A stretch of 64,000 nt of DNA from Eledone cirrhosa (GCA_964016885.1 OZ024742.1:14671622-14735621); one strand, 5' to 3'. Shown: positions 29,598 through 41,090, counted from the stretch's first letter. Numbers and translations are program-made. The notes: generated from the letters alone by a model not told the origin.

Positions 29598-29640
29598 TAT
29601 AGATATATATATAGAGAGAGAGATATATTGGATATAGATA
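29521..29640 (+). repeat. (TA)n / (GATA) microsatellite
   Basis: About 75 bp of TA and then GATATA-type repeat next to the mariner end. Much shorter in unit 2. Confidence 0.95.
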
Positions 29641-30064
29641 TATAAATACGGCTCCTTAATTGTAGAGCTAACTCTGTTGAAAGGAATCGACTGCTGTTTC
29701 TAGTTGTCGATAACCCTATTCACGCCACTGAGACGAAGCTACTATGATGTGTAAATACAACACGTGGTAATAGCCAGCTGAAGATTTGAACTTGTAGTGT
29801 AAACATGGATTGTTGGAAATTTTCTTCCTTGTTGAAAATCCAAAATATCCACTTCCGTGGTTTACCATCTGATTAATTGGTGAAATATATTTCTTTAATG
29901 GAATATATAGAGGGAAGATTAATCATATTATAAGATATCTATTTTTGAAGTTCTAGTCAACTTTATTTAGTTACCTACCTAGCTATGTGTGGTCACACAC
30001 TTGTAAAATTTATCTCCTGTGATTATTCATGGTTATATATATGTTAATCAATTTCTAGTTATTA
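29641..30064. other. ~420 bp without recognised feature
   Basis: Contains ordinary AT-rich sequence with no long frame, no clear inverted ends and no match to the other repeats in this window, apart from a faint resemblance of acaacacgtggtaata to 3335. It is conserved between units. Confidence 0.5.
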
Positions 30065-30270
30065 TATATATATATGTGTGTGTGAAAAGAGTCAGGACCC
30101 CGACAGTTGTGCTCCGGCCGTTTCGACAGCTAGATCCGAACTAACCCAGCTGGGTTAGTTTAGATCTAGCTCAGCCGTCGGGGTCCTGACTCTTTGCCTA
30201 CTACCCACTCTACTTTAAGTATCGAGTACTCTGGTGCGTGATAGTCCACCAGGTTCCTTACCACACTTTC
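30065..30270 (-). repeat. Hairpin repeat in TA tract (family 1, - orientation)
   Basis: Inverted arms aaagagtcaggaccccgac (30086-30104) and its complement (30177-30195) enclose a perfect 22-bp palindrome (30139-30160, aactaaccca/tgggttagtt core). Downstream lies the complement of the leader seen at 27745 (gagtactctggtgcgtgata; ccaccaggttccttaccaca). TA repeats flank it. Confidence 0.7.
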
Positions 30271-30274
30271 TTTG

Positions 30275-30322
<48 letters not shown>

Positions 30323-30520
30323 GAGAGGTATAGAGATTGTTTTAGCGAGAAGCTAACAGCACTCTATAACATATATGCGACTATAACGTCAAGATGGGAA
30401 AAGTAGTTAACGTAAGATTTAGGAAAGATAATTCAAACTCATCTCAAAAGAGAATCAGGATACAAATTCATCCACAGAATTTAGTGCAATCCAGGGAAAA
30501 ATCAATAGACCTTTAACTCA

Positions 30521-30584
<64 letters not shown>

Positions 30585-30591
30585 TTATATA
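30271..30591 (+). repeat. Two (TA)n tracts around a ~200-bp segment absent from unit 2
   Basis: TA runs at about 30275-30318 and 30522-30570 enclose a non-coding segment (gagaggtatagagattgttt ... gacctttaactcatg). Unit 2 goes from one TA tract to the next transposon without it. Confidence 0.85.
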
Positions 30592-31885
30592 CAGGGTGTG
30601 GACGATATTTGTTCGCAATTTTCAACTGCTAATTTTATGCAAATTATTTTTACTTCCGTTGTCACTCTTGTCTTCATAAAAACAGTGACTATATTTCCAT
30701 TATTTATTTTCAGAATAATTGATTATGAATAATTTTGAACCTCCAAATTTGTGGAAGAGACACGGAGTTCTTCTTGGAATCCGTGCCGGGAAGACAAATA
30801 AAGAAATTTCAGACATTCTCAGTGTCAGCAGGAGAATGGTGGAAAAGGTCAGAAGGGAATTGGAAGATTCAGGATTCGACTACGAAGCAACATCAGAGAG
30901 GAAAACACATGATCAACGATCTGACGCCTTCAGAACGCCCGAGTTCGTTGCTGAAGTTCAGGATATCATCAACAATGAACCTAGCAAGTCGATGCATGCC
31001 ATTGCAAGGAAGAAAAACATGGATGAAAAGCTCATTAGGCTGGTGGTACATGAAGACATTCGCTACGTTTCATACAAGATGAGGAAAAGACAATTTCTTT
31101 CAAAGGCGATGCAAGAAAAGCGACTGAAGCACGTAAAGAAGCTGATCAACAAGTTGAAACACCCACTGGAGCCAGACATGCTGTTATTTTTTTCCGACGA
31201 GAAAAACTTCTGCTAAACCAGAAGATCAACTCCCAGAACAACAGGTGGCTCGCTGTCTCATCCAAAGACGTGCCCAGAGTCATGCAGACAAAGTTTCCAG
31301 CGACAACATTGGTCTTAGTTGTCGTCAGCAGTCAAGGTGACGTCATGCCACCTCACTTCTTCCCTGAGGGCCTCAAGCTGAACACCGATGGCTACATCCG
31401 CGTTCTGAGCGAGGTAGTAAAGCCCTGGATCGACCAGTTAGCTCCAGGTAGGCCGTACGTGTGGCAGCAAGGCTCAGCGCCCTGCCATACCAGCCGAAAG
31501 AACCCAAGCCTGGCTGTCAGAGAACTTTGTTGACCACACTTCACCTGACGTCTGGCCTCCCAGCTCGCCTGACTGCAACTCCCTCGACTTCTTTGTGTGG
31601 GGCGCAGTGGAACAAGACACCAACAGACCTAGCTGCAATACGAAAGACGATCTGAAGGCCAGGATCACAATTGCCTTTAGGGGCCTAAGTCGGGGGACAG
31701 TGACAAAGGCCTGTAGCCGGATCCGAGGCCGTCATCAAAGCCAATGGCGGGTTTATCGAGTGAGATCGAAAGAACAAGTGATGAAGACAAACTGATCCAA
31801 ATTTGATAAATATATCTTAAAAAATAAAACTACTGTGTTACTTTTTCCTAGTTACTGTTTCTTGCGAACAAATATCGTCTGCACC

Positions 31886-31888
<3 letters not shown>
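30592..31888 (+). mobile_element. Tc1/mariner-superfamily transposon #2
   Basis: 27-bp terminal inverted repeats (30592-30618 and 31862-31888) match at 25 of 27 positions, with core gacgatatttgttcgcaa. TA repeats on both sides provide the TA target. The single gene is interrupted. At 1297 bp, full length is typical of this superfamily. Confidence 0.9.
30725..31793 (+). pseudogene. Transposase of element #2 (catalytic Asp lost, frameshifted)
   Basis: MNNFEPPNLWKRHGVLLGIR and GKTNKEISDILSVSRRMVEK form the N-terminal HTH. FFSDEKNF holds the first catalytic Asp, followed by a TAA at 31214. The frame resumes with VPRVMQTKFPATTLVLVVVS and WQQGSAPCHTSR, where the second catalytic Asp of QQDSAPCHTS is Gly (GGC). 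After a 1-base shift come WLSENFVDHTSPDVWPPSSP and DCNSLDFFVWGAVEQ with the third Asp. Spacing suggests a DD37D (maT-like) member if the LDFF Asp is the third. Dead. Confidence 0.85.

Positions 31889-31953
<65 letters not shown>
31889..31953 (+). repeat. (TA)n microsatellite
   Basis: TA repeat to the right of transposon #2. Confidence 0.95.
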
Positions 31954-31960
<7 letters not shown>

Positions 31961-32168
31961 AATGAAGTAATTCCGTCGGAAAAGTCCAGGAGAAAAGAGT
32001 GCTCTATGTAGGTAACAGAGCTTAATAGTTATGTAATAAACAACACAAGGCAATTATTCCATTTACCAGTGGTTTCTTAAAAGCAAAAAATTTTGCTTTC
32101 AATCATCAGAATATATATATATAATGACTGTTACATATAGTATCATTTATCATATTTTCTTCTTACAG

Positions 32169-32211
32169 GAGTAGCACACTAATTTTAGGGCGCCAACCTA
32201 CTTGCTGTCAG
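32169..32211 (+). CDS. Exon 3 of candidate secreted cysteine-rich peptide gene (43 nt)
   Basis: Preceded by the pyrimidine-rich acceptor atattttcttcttacag (AG at 32167-32168) and followed by GTAAAATAA. Exon 2 (19315-19510) ends with two bases of a codon. The first base here completes a Leu codon, and the remaining 42 bases are 14 open codons ending Thr-Cys-Cys-Gln; the other frames contain stops. Donor phase is 0. The exon straddles the unit 1/unit 2 boundary as defined by the window start, so the gene is intact only across the junction. The intron from exon 2 is 12.7 kb and filled with transposable elements. Confidence 0.45.
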
Positions 32212-32273
32212 GTAAAATAATAAAACATTTTGTTTTCTGTGTCTTCTGCTTTGGGTTTCATCCATCTCAATGA

Positions 32274-32300
32274 AGTAGTAGTAGTAGTAGTAGTAGTAGT
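32274..32300 (+). repeat. (AGT)9 microsatellite, unit 2
   Basis: Contracted relative to the 23 repeats at 101-169. Confidence 0.95.
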
Positions 32301-32490
32301 GGCTTTAGTATGGTGTCTAAAGTAACACAATATCAAACCTCTACCAATTCTACCAAGACAACATACTAGTAAAACACAACAATGTACTGTTACAATAATT
32401 TTATTTATATACCTTCCAAATTATAAATGTTATTGATCGCAGTTTTTGTTGTTGCTGTCACATGTTATAAGCAAATTTTTGTTTGAGGTG

Positions 32491-32705
32491 AAACTGGACC
32501 AACATTTAGCAAATTCACACAGACTTACAAGAAACTGGACCAACAGACTTACAAGAAACTGGGCCAACATTTAGCAAATTCACACAGACTTACAAGAAAC
32601 TGGACCAACAGACTTACAAGAAACTGGGCCAACATTTAGCAAATTCACACAGACTTACAAGATACTGGGCCAACATTTAGCAAACTCTCCCAGATTTACA
32701 TGAAG
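32491..32705 (+). repeat. Minisatellite 41+24 bp, unit 2
   Basis: Same number and order of units as at 360-574. Unlike the microsatellites, this array has not changed length. Confidence 0.85.
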
Positions 32706-32718
32706 TAGCTTCTCTTGT

Positions 32719-33460
32719 TGGTCTCCATCTTAATAAAGGTAAAACTGAGTACATCTCAAATTTATCTGCTCAAACCACCCACAAAGCACAAGGTGGAAGT
32801 GAAATTAAAAAAGTTAAAGATTTTAGGTATCCTGGTTCTTGGGTCCTGAACTCTGGAAAAGATTTAAATACCAGAAACACCCAGGTGTGGTTAGTCATGC
32901 TTGACAGAATCTGGCTCTGTTTCTATCTATCAAATTCCTCCAAAATAAGAATCTTCCAAGTTACTATAGAACCAATTCTACTTTATTGTAACTTGGACAC
33001 TTACCATCAAACAACAAAAGTTCCTCAATGGAGTATATACATCCTTGTTGTGTCAGGCTGAAAACATAAACTGGAAGCAATATAAGACTCTAGCAGAGTT
33101 ATATAATAGTCTTCCTCAAATTTATAATTTTGTGTAAAAGAAGAAGGTGAGGTTTGTTAGCCATTGCCATCACACTTCACATGAAGCTGTGTCTCCTTTA
33201 GTACTTTAGGAACAAACATCTGTCAAAACCCAAAGAGGTTGTAAGCTTATCCCAGTGGAAGGAAGCCACAATAGAGGATGACTGAGAAAGACCTGCGCAG
33301 AGGTTGTGAGAGTAGACCTCAAATTACTAAGACTGGCAGAGGAGATGACGAAGGAATAAAACAAGTGGAGAGATGCTGTGCTGTGAAGGACTCATCCAAC
33401 TCTTGCAAGCATGGAAAAGTGGACATAAAAACTATGATGATGATGATGATGATGATGATG
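32719..33460 (+). pseudogene. LINE-B relic, unit 2
   Basis: Copy of 588-1329 with the same broken frames and the same nine-repeat ATG tail. Confidence 0.6.
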
Positions 33461-33701
33461 TCATAGCCAGAAACTCTGGTATTGATGACCAGGATCTAGG
33501 CAATGTAATGGGCAATAGGTTTATGTAAGGTGTGGGGATGTATCATTAAGTCTGTTTTACTTGAAGTCACAAAATAATGATGTTGTTTAGTGGACCAATG
33601 AATTATTAACCAGTAGGTTTAGTTAGTAGTTTGTGGTGACAGACAATCAGCAAGATAACAATCAGCTTAGAACAATTTAACCAGTGTATATATATATATA
33701 G

Positions 33702-33946
33702 TGAAGGTGTGTGGCTTACTGGTTAGAGAATTGGATTCACAATTGTGAGGTTGCAGGTTTAATACCAGGACTGGGGAATGTGTTATGTCCTTGAACAAGA
33801 CACTTTATTTCACATTGTTCTTCCTGCCAGGAGTTGTGACTGGTAGATAGTATCTATAACAGAAAGACCAATGGAAACATTGTTTCCTTGGTCCAATTTG
33901 ATGAGTTTCACCCCATTTAATAAGTGATTGAGGTTAGATCTTGTCA
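33702..33946 (+). mobile_element. tRNA-derived SINE, first family, unit 2
   Basis: Copy of 1571-1815 with the same A and B boxes. Confidence 0.6.
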
Positions 33947-34063
33947 ATAGTGAACACATTTCAAATTTTTAAATTTGCCAATCTTCTTATGTCAACCACT
34001 TTGTTTAATCATCAAAAGTGTATCTAATAAAATTACTGATTCCATTTTCTTTTTTTATTTCAG

Positions 34064-34246
34064 ATTTAGTTTTCACAGTTCCACAAAGATCTGAAAATCC
34101 GGTTTCCAAATGCCTTTGCCACCCACAAAATGTCTTCAGAGCGTCTAATAAAAGCTATGCCATTTTTCCTGAATTTCAAAGAATGATGTTTTTTTCTTCT
34201 TTTTCTATTAACAACATGTAATTCAATAAAATAAAATGTTAACATT
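34064..34246 (+). other. Terminal exon (stop plus 3' UTR) of the peptide gene that starts in unit 1
   Basis: The acceptor ttctttttttatttcag ends at 34063. After the phase-0 end of exon 3 (32211) the first codons are ATT TAG, so the product ends with Ile. AATAAA is at 34225-34230. The intron from exon 3 is 1852 bp. With exon 2 at 19315 and exon 3 at 32169 this gives a complete coding sequence of about 73 codons. The start of transcription and any 5' exon are not identified. Confidence 0.42.
34225..34230 (+). terminator. Polyadenylation signal AATAAA, unit 2
   Basis: Hexamer near the end of the candidate terminal exon, unchanged between units. Confidence 0.4.
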
Positions 34247-34278
34247 ATTTTCTCTCCATAATTATTATTATTTGTTGT

Positions 34279-34521
34279 AGCATATGGCCTAGTGGTAAGT
34301 GTGTTAGACTTATGATGATAATACCAATGGTTAGATTCCTGTGCTGGGTTGTGCGTTGTGTTCTTGAGCAGCATACTTCATTTCACATTGTTCCAGTATA
34401 CTCAGCTGAAAATGAGTACTGTCCATAGCTGGGGGTTTAACCTTGTGATCGAATGGCATCCTTTCAAGGGGGAGTCTTGTATCCTCAGTCACTTAACACC
34501 ATGGAAACCAAGGTAAGCACC
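34279..34521 (+). mobile_element. tRNA-derived SINE, second family, unit 2
   Basis: Copy of 2148-2390. Confidence 0.75.
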
Positions 34522-34585
34522 TAATGAACCTCCAGGTTTGGGACATCCTTGTGTGGCTAATAAAGGAATCAATGTTGTTGTTGTT

Positions 34586-35161
34586 GAAACAACTACAGGA
34601 GAGTACTTAGCTAAGAGAAAGCCACTGCATCTAGCATTTGTAGATTTGGAGAAGGCCTTTGACAGGGTCCCATGCTCTGTAATCTGGTGGGCACTTAGGA
34701 CAGTAAATGTAGATGAATGTCTTGTGAGGGCTGTGCAGGTGATGTATAAAGGATCAATCAACAAAGTGAGAGATGACAATGAGTACAGTGATGAATTTGA
34801 TGTACAATTGGTGGTACACGAGGGCTCAGTCCTCAATCCACTCCTGTTTCTCATTGTCCTTCACACCATCACTGAGGAGTTTAAAACTGGAACTCCATAG
34901 AAACACCTGAGTACTGATGACTAGTCCTTACATCTGAATATATGGGAGAGTTAGTGGCAAAACTTCAAGCATGGAAGAAGAACTAAGAGCTGATACTTAG
35001 TAAAGATAAAAGTTTTAATAAGTAGCAAAGAGGAGAGTAATACCATGAGGGAATTGGCTGTGTTTAATATGTCAGAAAGTGGTGGGCAGAAATTCCATAA
35101 GGTGTACACTGTAATTTATGGAGGCACATTAGATGTAGTGGAATTACAGGTAGACTAATGG
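34586..35161 (+). pseudogene. LINE-A relic, RT palm fragment, unit 2
   Basis: Copy of 2455-3030 with VDLEKAFDRVP and the same stops. Confidence 0.75.
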
Positions 35162-35293
35162 AAAAGATAGATTTTATAAAATCTTTCTAAATCTTTTCCT
35201 GCCTCAGTCTATCTTCCAATGAAGGACCAACGTTTGAAACGTTAAGACTCTTTCTCTATGTTTAACATCCTTTTCCACACTATAATTGGTTAG

Positions 35294-35441
35294 ACTTTGC
35301 CTTTCAGTCATACGGGGATCGATAAAATAAAGTACCAGTAACACACTGGAGTCAATTTAATCGACTTTCACCGACCCCATCACCACAAATTGTTGGCCTT
35401 GTACCTGAACCAGAAACCATTATTGACAACTTATATAGCAA
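35294..35441 (+). mobile_element. SINE tail fragment, unit 2
   Basis: Copy of 3163-3310. It overlaps the start of the ~440-bp duplicated block (35329-35771), whose partner is at 41979-42466. Confidence 0.7.
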
Positions 35442-35790
35442 TAGTTGACAAGAACTATATACGTGTTGTATTTTCATTGGTTAATGTGTAACACTTCCAA
35501 GAGTCTCCAGCTATAAGTTATATCATCCAACCCAACAGAGAAATATTAAACAATCTGTAAAACTTGAAAACTAACTGTGATAAAATTGTGACATTTTCTC
35601 CACTAAACACCATCAACTCTACTTTGACTCTTTTACTCAGTAAGTTGACTTCTTTCCATCATATTTCTTCACCTTGGAATTTATATATTTATTTATCTAC
35701 TTATTCATTTATGTAAAATGAAATACACACAAACACTTTTATGCGCACTGTATACACATACACTGCACATACATATATGTATGTATGTAT

Positions 35791-36414
35791 GCATGCCGGA
35801 TCACTCTTGAGTGTTACTGGTAACATGTAACCCAGTACAACCTGTCGCATGGTCGGGTCGTCGACTAAACCGGCAACCCCACCAAGTTTACTTGGTGAGG
35901 AGCGTGATTTTGGACACCCTGCAGGACAAAAAGCAAAACCTGACAAAGGGCGGAAGAACTCATAAGAGTCAACGGCCATCCAAAAGTGTGTAAATATGTA
36001 TATACGCATGTACATATGTATGTATATGTGTATATACATGGGTACATGTGTATGTATATGCGCAGGGACATAGAAATAGTCGGACTGGACACCCGATCAT
36101 GTGGTTAAACAACTGAGAGTGAAGGACTCCTAGCCTTTGTCAGGGCATTCTTCTAGGAGAAGGCAACTCAGGAAACTGGGATAACTCCGATATAAAACCT
36201 GCGGCTCAGTAGTTACCGATGATGTTGATCTTTTCTTCTTTTCGAGTTATAGCTACTGTCGCTCAGAGAGTGGGATTGGCTCAGTGCACAGTCTTTCCTC
36301 ACTTTAAAAAAATTTTCACGCACAGGCATTGCATGATAGAATTAACTAATAATTATTAATAATGGTATATTGTGCAATGGCCATACTCGATAACGAGGGC
36401 GCAGTCGTCACATC
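35791..36414 (+). mobile_element. ATGT-tailed retroelement, copy 1, unit 2
   Basis: Copy of 3660-4283 with the same terminal ACTCGATAACGAG. One visible change is gcagtcgtc for gcagccgtc next to the tail. Confidence 0.6.
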
Positions 36415-36466
36415 ATGTATGTATGTATGTATGTATGTATGTATGTATGTATGTATGTATGTATGT
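36415..36466 (+). repeat. (ATGT)n microsatellite, unit 2
   Basis: About 32 bp shorter than at 4284-4366. Confidence 0.95.
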
Positions 36467-36471
36467 TATCT

Positions 36472-36914
36472 CTTTCTCTTAATTTTGAGTACATTTTTGA
36501 CCGGCCACCTTCTTGGTGGAAAGGTTGTAAAAGAAAAAAATGGTCATCCCTTGAATCACAAGAATTTTTTGCAAATTTTGAAGGTGCCAGCTATTGTAGC
36601 CATTTGTAGTCTATAAATTAGGGAGCTGCGCTCCTTGTCCACAAATCTAAGTTCAGTTATACTTTGGTCCAAGTGAGTTGGTATATAACCCGTAGCTCCA
36701 ATAATGATGGGTATGAAGCTGAAGGTGTATGTTGAATACTGGATCTGCAAACTCCTCATCAATGGTCCGTAGATGTCCTCCTTCTCTTGTATTTTTCTTA
36801 CAATGTTGACATCAAGTGGGCAGCTGATCTCTACAAGAGAGCACGTTTTCACTGTGTCATTCCAAATAACAATATCGGGCCGGTTGTGTAGCAAGATCTG
36901 TGCACGCCTTGAAC
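36472..36914 (-). pseudogene. RLE LINE #1 endonuclease and 3' end, unit 2
   Basis: Copy of 4373-4815 with HNRPDIVIWND and VEISCPLDVNIVRK unchanged. The 32-bp in-frame remnant is at 37547-37578. Confidence 0.8.
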
Positions 36915-37546
36915 CTTGGATGACACCTAGAGGTCAAACTCTAGGTCACCACCCTTTTGGTGTGAACAGATTCATGCGTGTGCTATCCCCTCAAGGTGGG
37001 AGACCGAAAGTGACAGGTATATAAAGCCTATATTTTCCCACCTTACATACAGAGAAATCGGATCATTACAACAAGCTATGTAAAGATTCACCGCTACCTT
37101 CAGACCCCAGAGATCTACAGACATACAGAGAGATCGGAGCACTACGATACAGACCAGCTATGTAAGGATTCACTGCTATCTACAGGCCACAGTGGTCTAC
37201 AGTCAATTACAGACCATTACTTTCTCTCTCTCCTGGTCGCAGACTAAACCAGACTCACGACAAGAACTACTACCACAGACTGCAAACACCAACAAACTTT
37301 ATCTGGTCGCTCGCTGTTTTCACATCAACAACAAAATAACATTGTCAACCTTTGCAACTCGTGGTAACTTGATTATTGTTCTTTTTGACTCATGTTTATT
37401 CTTCTTTTTGAAACAAGTGAAGTAAAACTTTATGTATAAACTAAATCTTTATTCTTGTTATTACATCCAACAAAATTGTTGATCCATCTAACTAAATCTT
37501 ACTTATACCCTTCGTTAAAGTTGTGCTTTAATTTGGTGGCAGTCTT
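36915..37546 (+). mobile_element. LTR-like insertion, unit 2
   Basis: Copy of 4816-5447, including the TATATAAAG box and the TTTGGTGGCAG end. Confidence 0.4.
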
Positions 37547-37578
37547 TATTGTCAGGTTCCACCAGTATTCTTTAGTGC

Positions 37579-40419
37579 TTTAGCAGTAGTTTATAATAAT
37601 AGATATCACCAAGACTCACGTCAAGTCACCATTTTAGCAGAAATATATAATAATGATGGGAATATCAACACGGATAAATATGATGAATGTATGTTTATTT
37701 GTCGTAGTGAGAAAGAGACAAAGTTATCCACAAAGTAAATGTTTGTTGAATTGGATAGTTAAAGTTAACAATGTAAAGGTTATAAAAAGAATGTGGCATT
37801 GCGCCAGGCCCAAGGAAGGCCGACAGGCCAAAGTGCAAATCTCACCGTTACATTATCGCGTGTTTATTTCTCAGAGTCCAAAGCAGCAAGAGAGAGATGT
37901 CTGAATCGACGCGGGAATTTTTCTCTCAGGGCGTGTCGAGATACATTCTCCTATGCTGGCGGCGATTGGCTGAACTGTGCCAAACAAAGCACGGAGAATG
38001 TATCTATGAGCCCTCGGAATGTAGGTCACTACAATACCCCCTTCCTAGTCGCAAGACGATATATAAAATTGAATCAGCAGGAAAAATGCTGAAAGAGAGC
38101 ACATCAATGAAAAGATTGAACAAAAGAATGCATGCAAGAAGAAAAATGAGGTGCTAAGGGCTGTGTTGAGCCACTGTGTCAAATGACTAACTGTTTTGCT
38201 ATTTATACGTAACCATCAGGCTCTATCAGAAAATGGATAAAGTCTGACATGGGCAAAGTTGCTGTTCTTGCATTAAACGTTAGCTGTTATGGTAAGTGTT
38301 GTACCGGAGCTGTTGTCAATGATGGCGCTGTTATGGTAAATGTTGTAGCAGAGCTGGCAAGAAGATGATTGGTAGGTGAGAAATTGTCGGCCTCCCAGAT
38401 GAATTGCCGGAAGTGCTAGGCAGCCAGTAAAAAATGGCAAGTTGCTTTGAAAAGAAAAAAAGCAAGTTGAATCTGTAGGTGGGTAGTAGTTGAAGCGGTA
38501 ATTCCATAATTCTGACAAATCCATAGGAGAAATGGTGGATATGCTGACAGGTCCAGTTCCATTTGTTGTTTTCCCAGTGAGTCGGGTAAAGTAACAAGAT
38601 GGAGGTTGTTATGCTATAGGACGATGAGTGTGCAACGAGATGCGAAACTGTTTGAATCCAGCTGCAATTAACATTCTCGTGTTGCGGTGCAGGTGAATTA
38701 AGCTACAAGTGTCGACAGCATGTTTTGGAATCTCCACCAGGTGAAAAGGGATCTCGCAGAATATTACGACGTTTGAAGATCATATACTATAGACAACAAC
38801 ATGTTGGTGTGTGACAAAGAAATGTGTGTGCATATGCAGGCATGTAATACAGCAAAGAAAATGTGTGTGTGCACTCATATATACAATGATAGAGTAAAAA
38901 AATGAATTTTCATATTATACAGTTTAAAAGAAATAAATGTCCAAACATTGCCTGTAAAAAAAGAAAGAAAGAATTGTTTTTTAAGTGGTTGTTGTCTCTC
39001 GCAGCCTTTTAAAGTTGTTCCAAGGGAAACAACTCGTTCAGAGCTTGAAGATCCAAAAAGAAGGGTGCGCAACATTTTTTTTTTACAGAGATTTCAGCCA
39101 AGATGTGTTGGTCAGTGTTGAAAAAAAAAAACAGTTGAGCGCTGTGATCTGAGTAAGTCCAGAAGAGCGGTTGTTGATCTGAGTGAGTTCAGATAAGTTT
39201 GTTTTAAGTAGCTGATCGCAGAATGAATGTGCATAAAAATGCCCAGCAAGTGACGCCAATTTACGACGCAAGGTGTCGCAATTCTTTTTTACCGGCATTA
39301 ATAAAGTAGCTCGTGGTCGAAATATTCTTTGAGATGAATAGCAATGAGTGTGTTGGTAAAATCCGCCGCGCGGCAAAATGACGAAACGAAGAAGACAAGA
39401 TGGCTGCTCAAAAATGAAAGTCGCTATATTGGTTGTTGGTCTTAAACAAAAGCTTGGTTGAACAAGAAATTTTCAGAGAAAGAAATATCATGTTAAAAAA
39501 TGAAAGAGTCCAATTTAATGAATGGTTCGTAGTAAGATGTAGCGAAAGTGTAAACAGCCAAGTGAGAAGCATTTGAACGTTGTCACCACGTGAGGTGGGA
39601 ATAGAAATTTTTGTGTTCGTTTTGTTCCAACGGAGAAGTTGCCACATAGTTATTCTGTTGTTATGGTTAGTGGTTAACCAATGTTGTCGCTGCTGGTGCT
39701 GTTGTTGGTAGAGGAGGACTTGGCGATAGCCATCTTGAAACTAATTTCCTCGTGTTGAAATTTTTTTTTTTTTTTTAATACTGCTAATTTTTTTTTATTT
39801 TAAAGGAATATTTTGTACTTAAAATATTCCTCCATCGGGGGTCACCATTTTTAGCAGTAGTTTATAATAATAGATATCACCAAGACTCACGTCAAGTCAC
39901 CATTTTAGTAGAAAGATATAATAATTGTTTCTACTATTGGCACAAGGCCAGCAATTACCCAGTACATTACTGGTACTTTATTTTATCGACCCCGTAAGGA
40001 TGAAAGGCAAAGTTAACCTTTGGCAGAAAGATATAATAATGATGGGAATATCAACACGGATAAATATGATGAATGTATGTTTATTTGTCATAGTGAGAAA
40101 GAGACAAAGTTATCCACAAAGTAAATGTTTGTTGAATTGGATAGTTAAAGTTAACAATGTAAAGGTTATAAAAAGAATGTGGCATTGCGCCAGGCCCAAG
40201 GAAGGCCGACAGGCCAAAGTGCAAATCTCACCGTTACATTATCGCGTGTTTATTTTTCAGAGTCCAAAGCAGCAAGAGAGAGATGTCTGAATCGACGCGG
40301 GAATTTTTCTCTCAGGGCGTGTCGAGACACATTCTCCTACGCTGGCGGCGATTGGCTGAACTGTGCCAAACAATGCACGGAGAATGTATCTATGAACCCT
40401 CGGAATGTAGGTCACTACA
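37579..40419. mobile_element. Non-autonomous terminal-direct-repeat element, unit 2
   Basis: Copy of 5480-8333 with repeats at 37579-38033 and 39850-40419. The core has a 13-bp deletion near 39421 (gaggaaggcagca lost). The left repeat differs at about 37944 and 37988, where it agrees better with the right repeat at the first site. Confidence 0.75.
39926..40024 (-). mobile_element. Truncated SINE in right terminal repeat, unit 2
   Basis: Copy of 7840-7938 with the same 16-bp target duplications, so the insertion predates the 32-kb duplication. Confidence 0.9.
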
Positions 40420-41089
40420 GTGCCATCTATCTCAATATATACCTCCTCATTTGTTTCTAATTTTGTTTTCCTAAGTGTGTTCCAGATGGTTGTAGCTGTC
40501 ACATCGTGTCTCATAGGGAGGTAGTAATGAGACGGCATTCTTTCGCAGTTGGCAACAATGTGGCTAACATCTTCAATCATTATTTTACAAAGCCGAGGTT
40601 GACTTTGCCTTTCATCCTTACGGGGTCGATAAAATAAAGTACCAGTAATGCACTGGGTAATTGCTGGCCTTCTGCCTAAAGTAGAAACAATTATTTTACA
40701 AAGCCTACATTTATTGTCGACTGATGGCCCTCCTCTTTTGTGTAGCAGATATTTGGTTAGGATTTCTTGTTCCTGTATTGCATAGAGATATCCTTCAAGG
40801 TGGGATGTCATAAACTTATCAGAACACCATGCCAGGCTTTTTGAATGATTTATCCCCTCTATGGTCTGTGTTTTTCATCTCAGGTACCCATGCACAACTT
40901 TCTCTGTAAATTGCTCCATTTGTTTCATCTAGTTTGAATATTGAATAGGATTTTCCAATTTTCCTGGGAGAGAGATTTATTTCAGGCCTTATTCCATATC
41001 TCTCCTCCAAATCAGTGGTTATCCTAATGATATTATTTCCTTCGTGCTCATAGACCTGGGCAAGATGGTTGCTGACCATTTTCTTCTGA
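40420..41089 (-). pseudogene. RLE LINE #1 zinc-finger region, unit 2
   Basis: Copy of 8334-9003, again split by the SINE at 40595-40689. Confidence 0.8.
40595..40689 (+). mobile_element. Truncated SINE in RLE LINE #1, unit 2
   Basis: Copy of 8509-8603 with both 16-bp duplications intact. Confidence 0.92.
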
Positions 41090-41090
41090 A

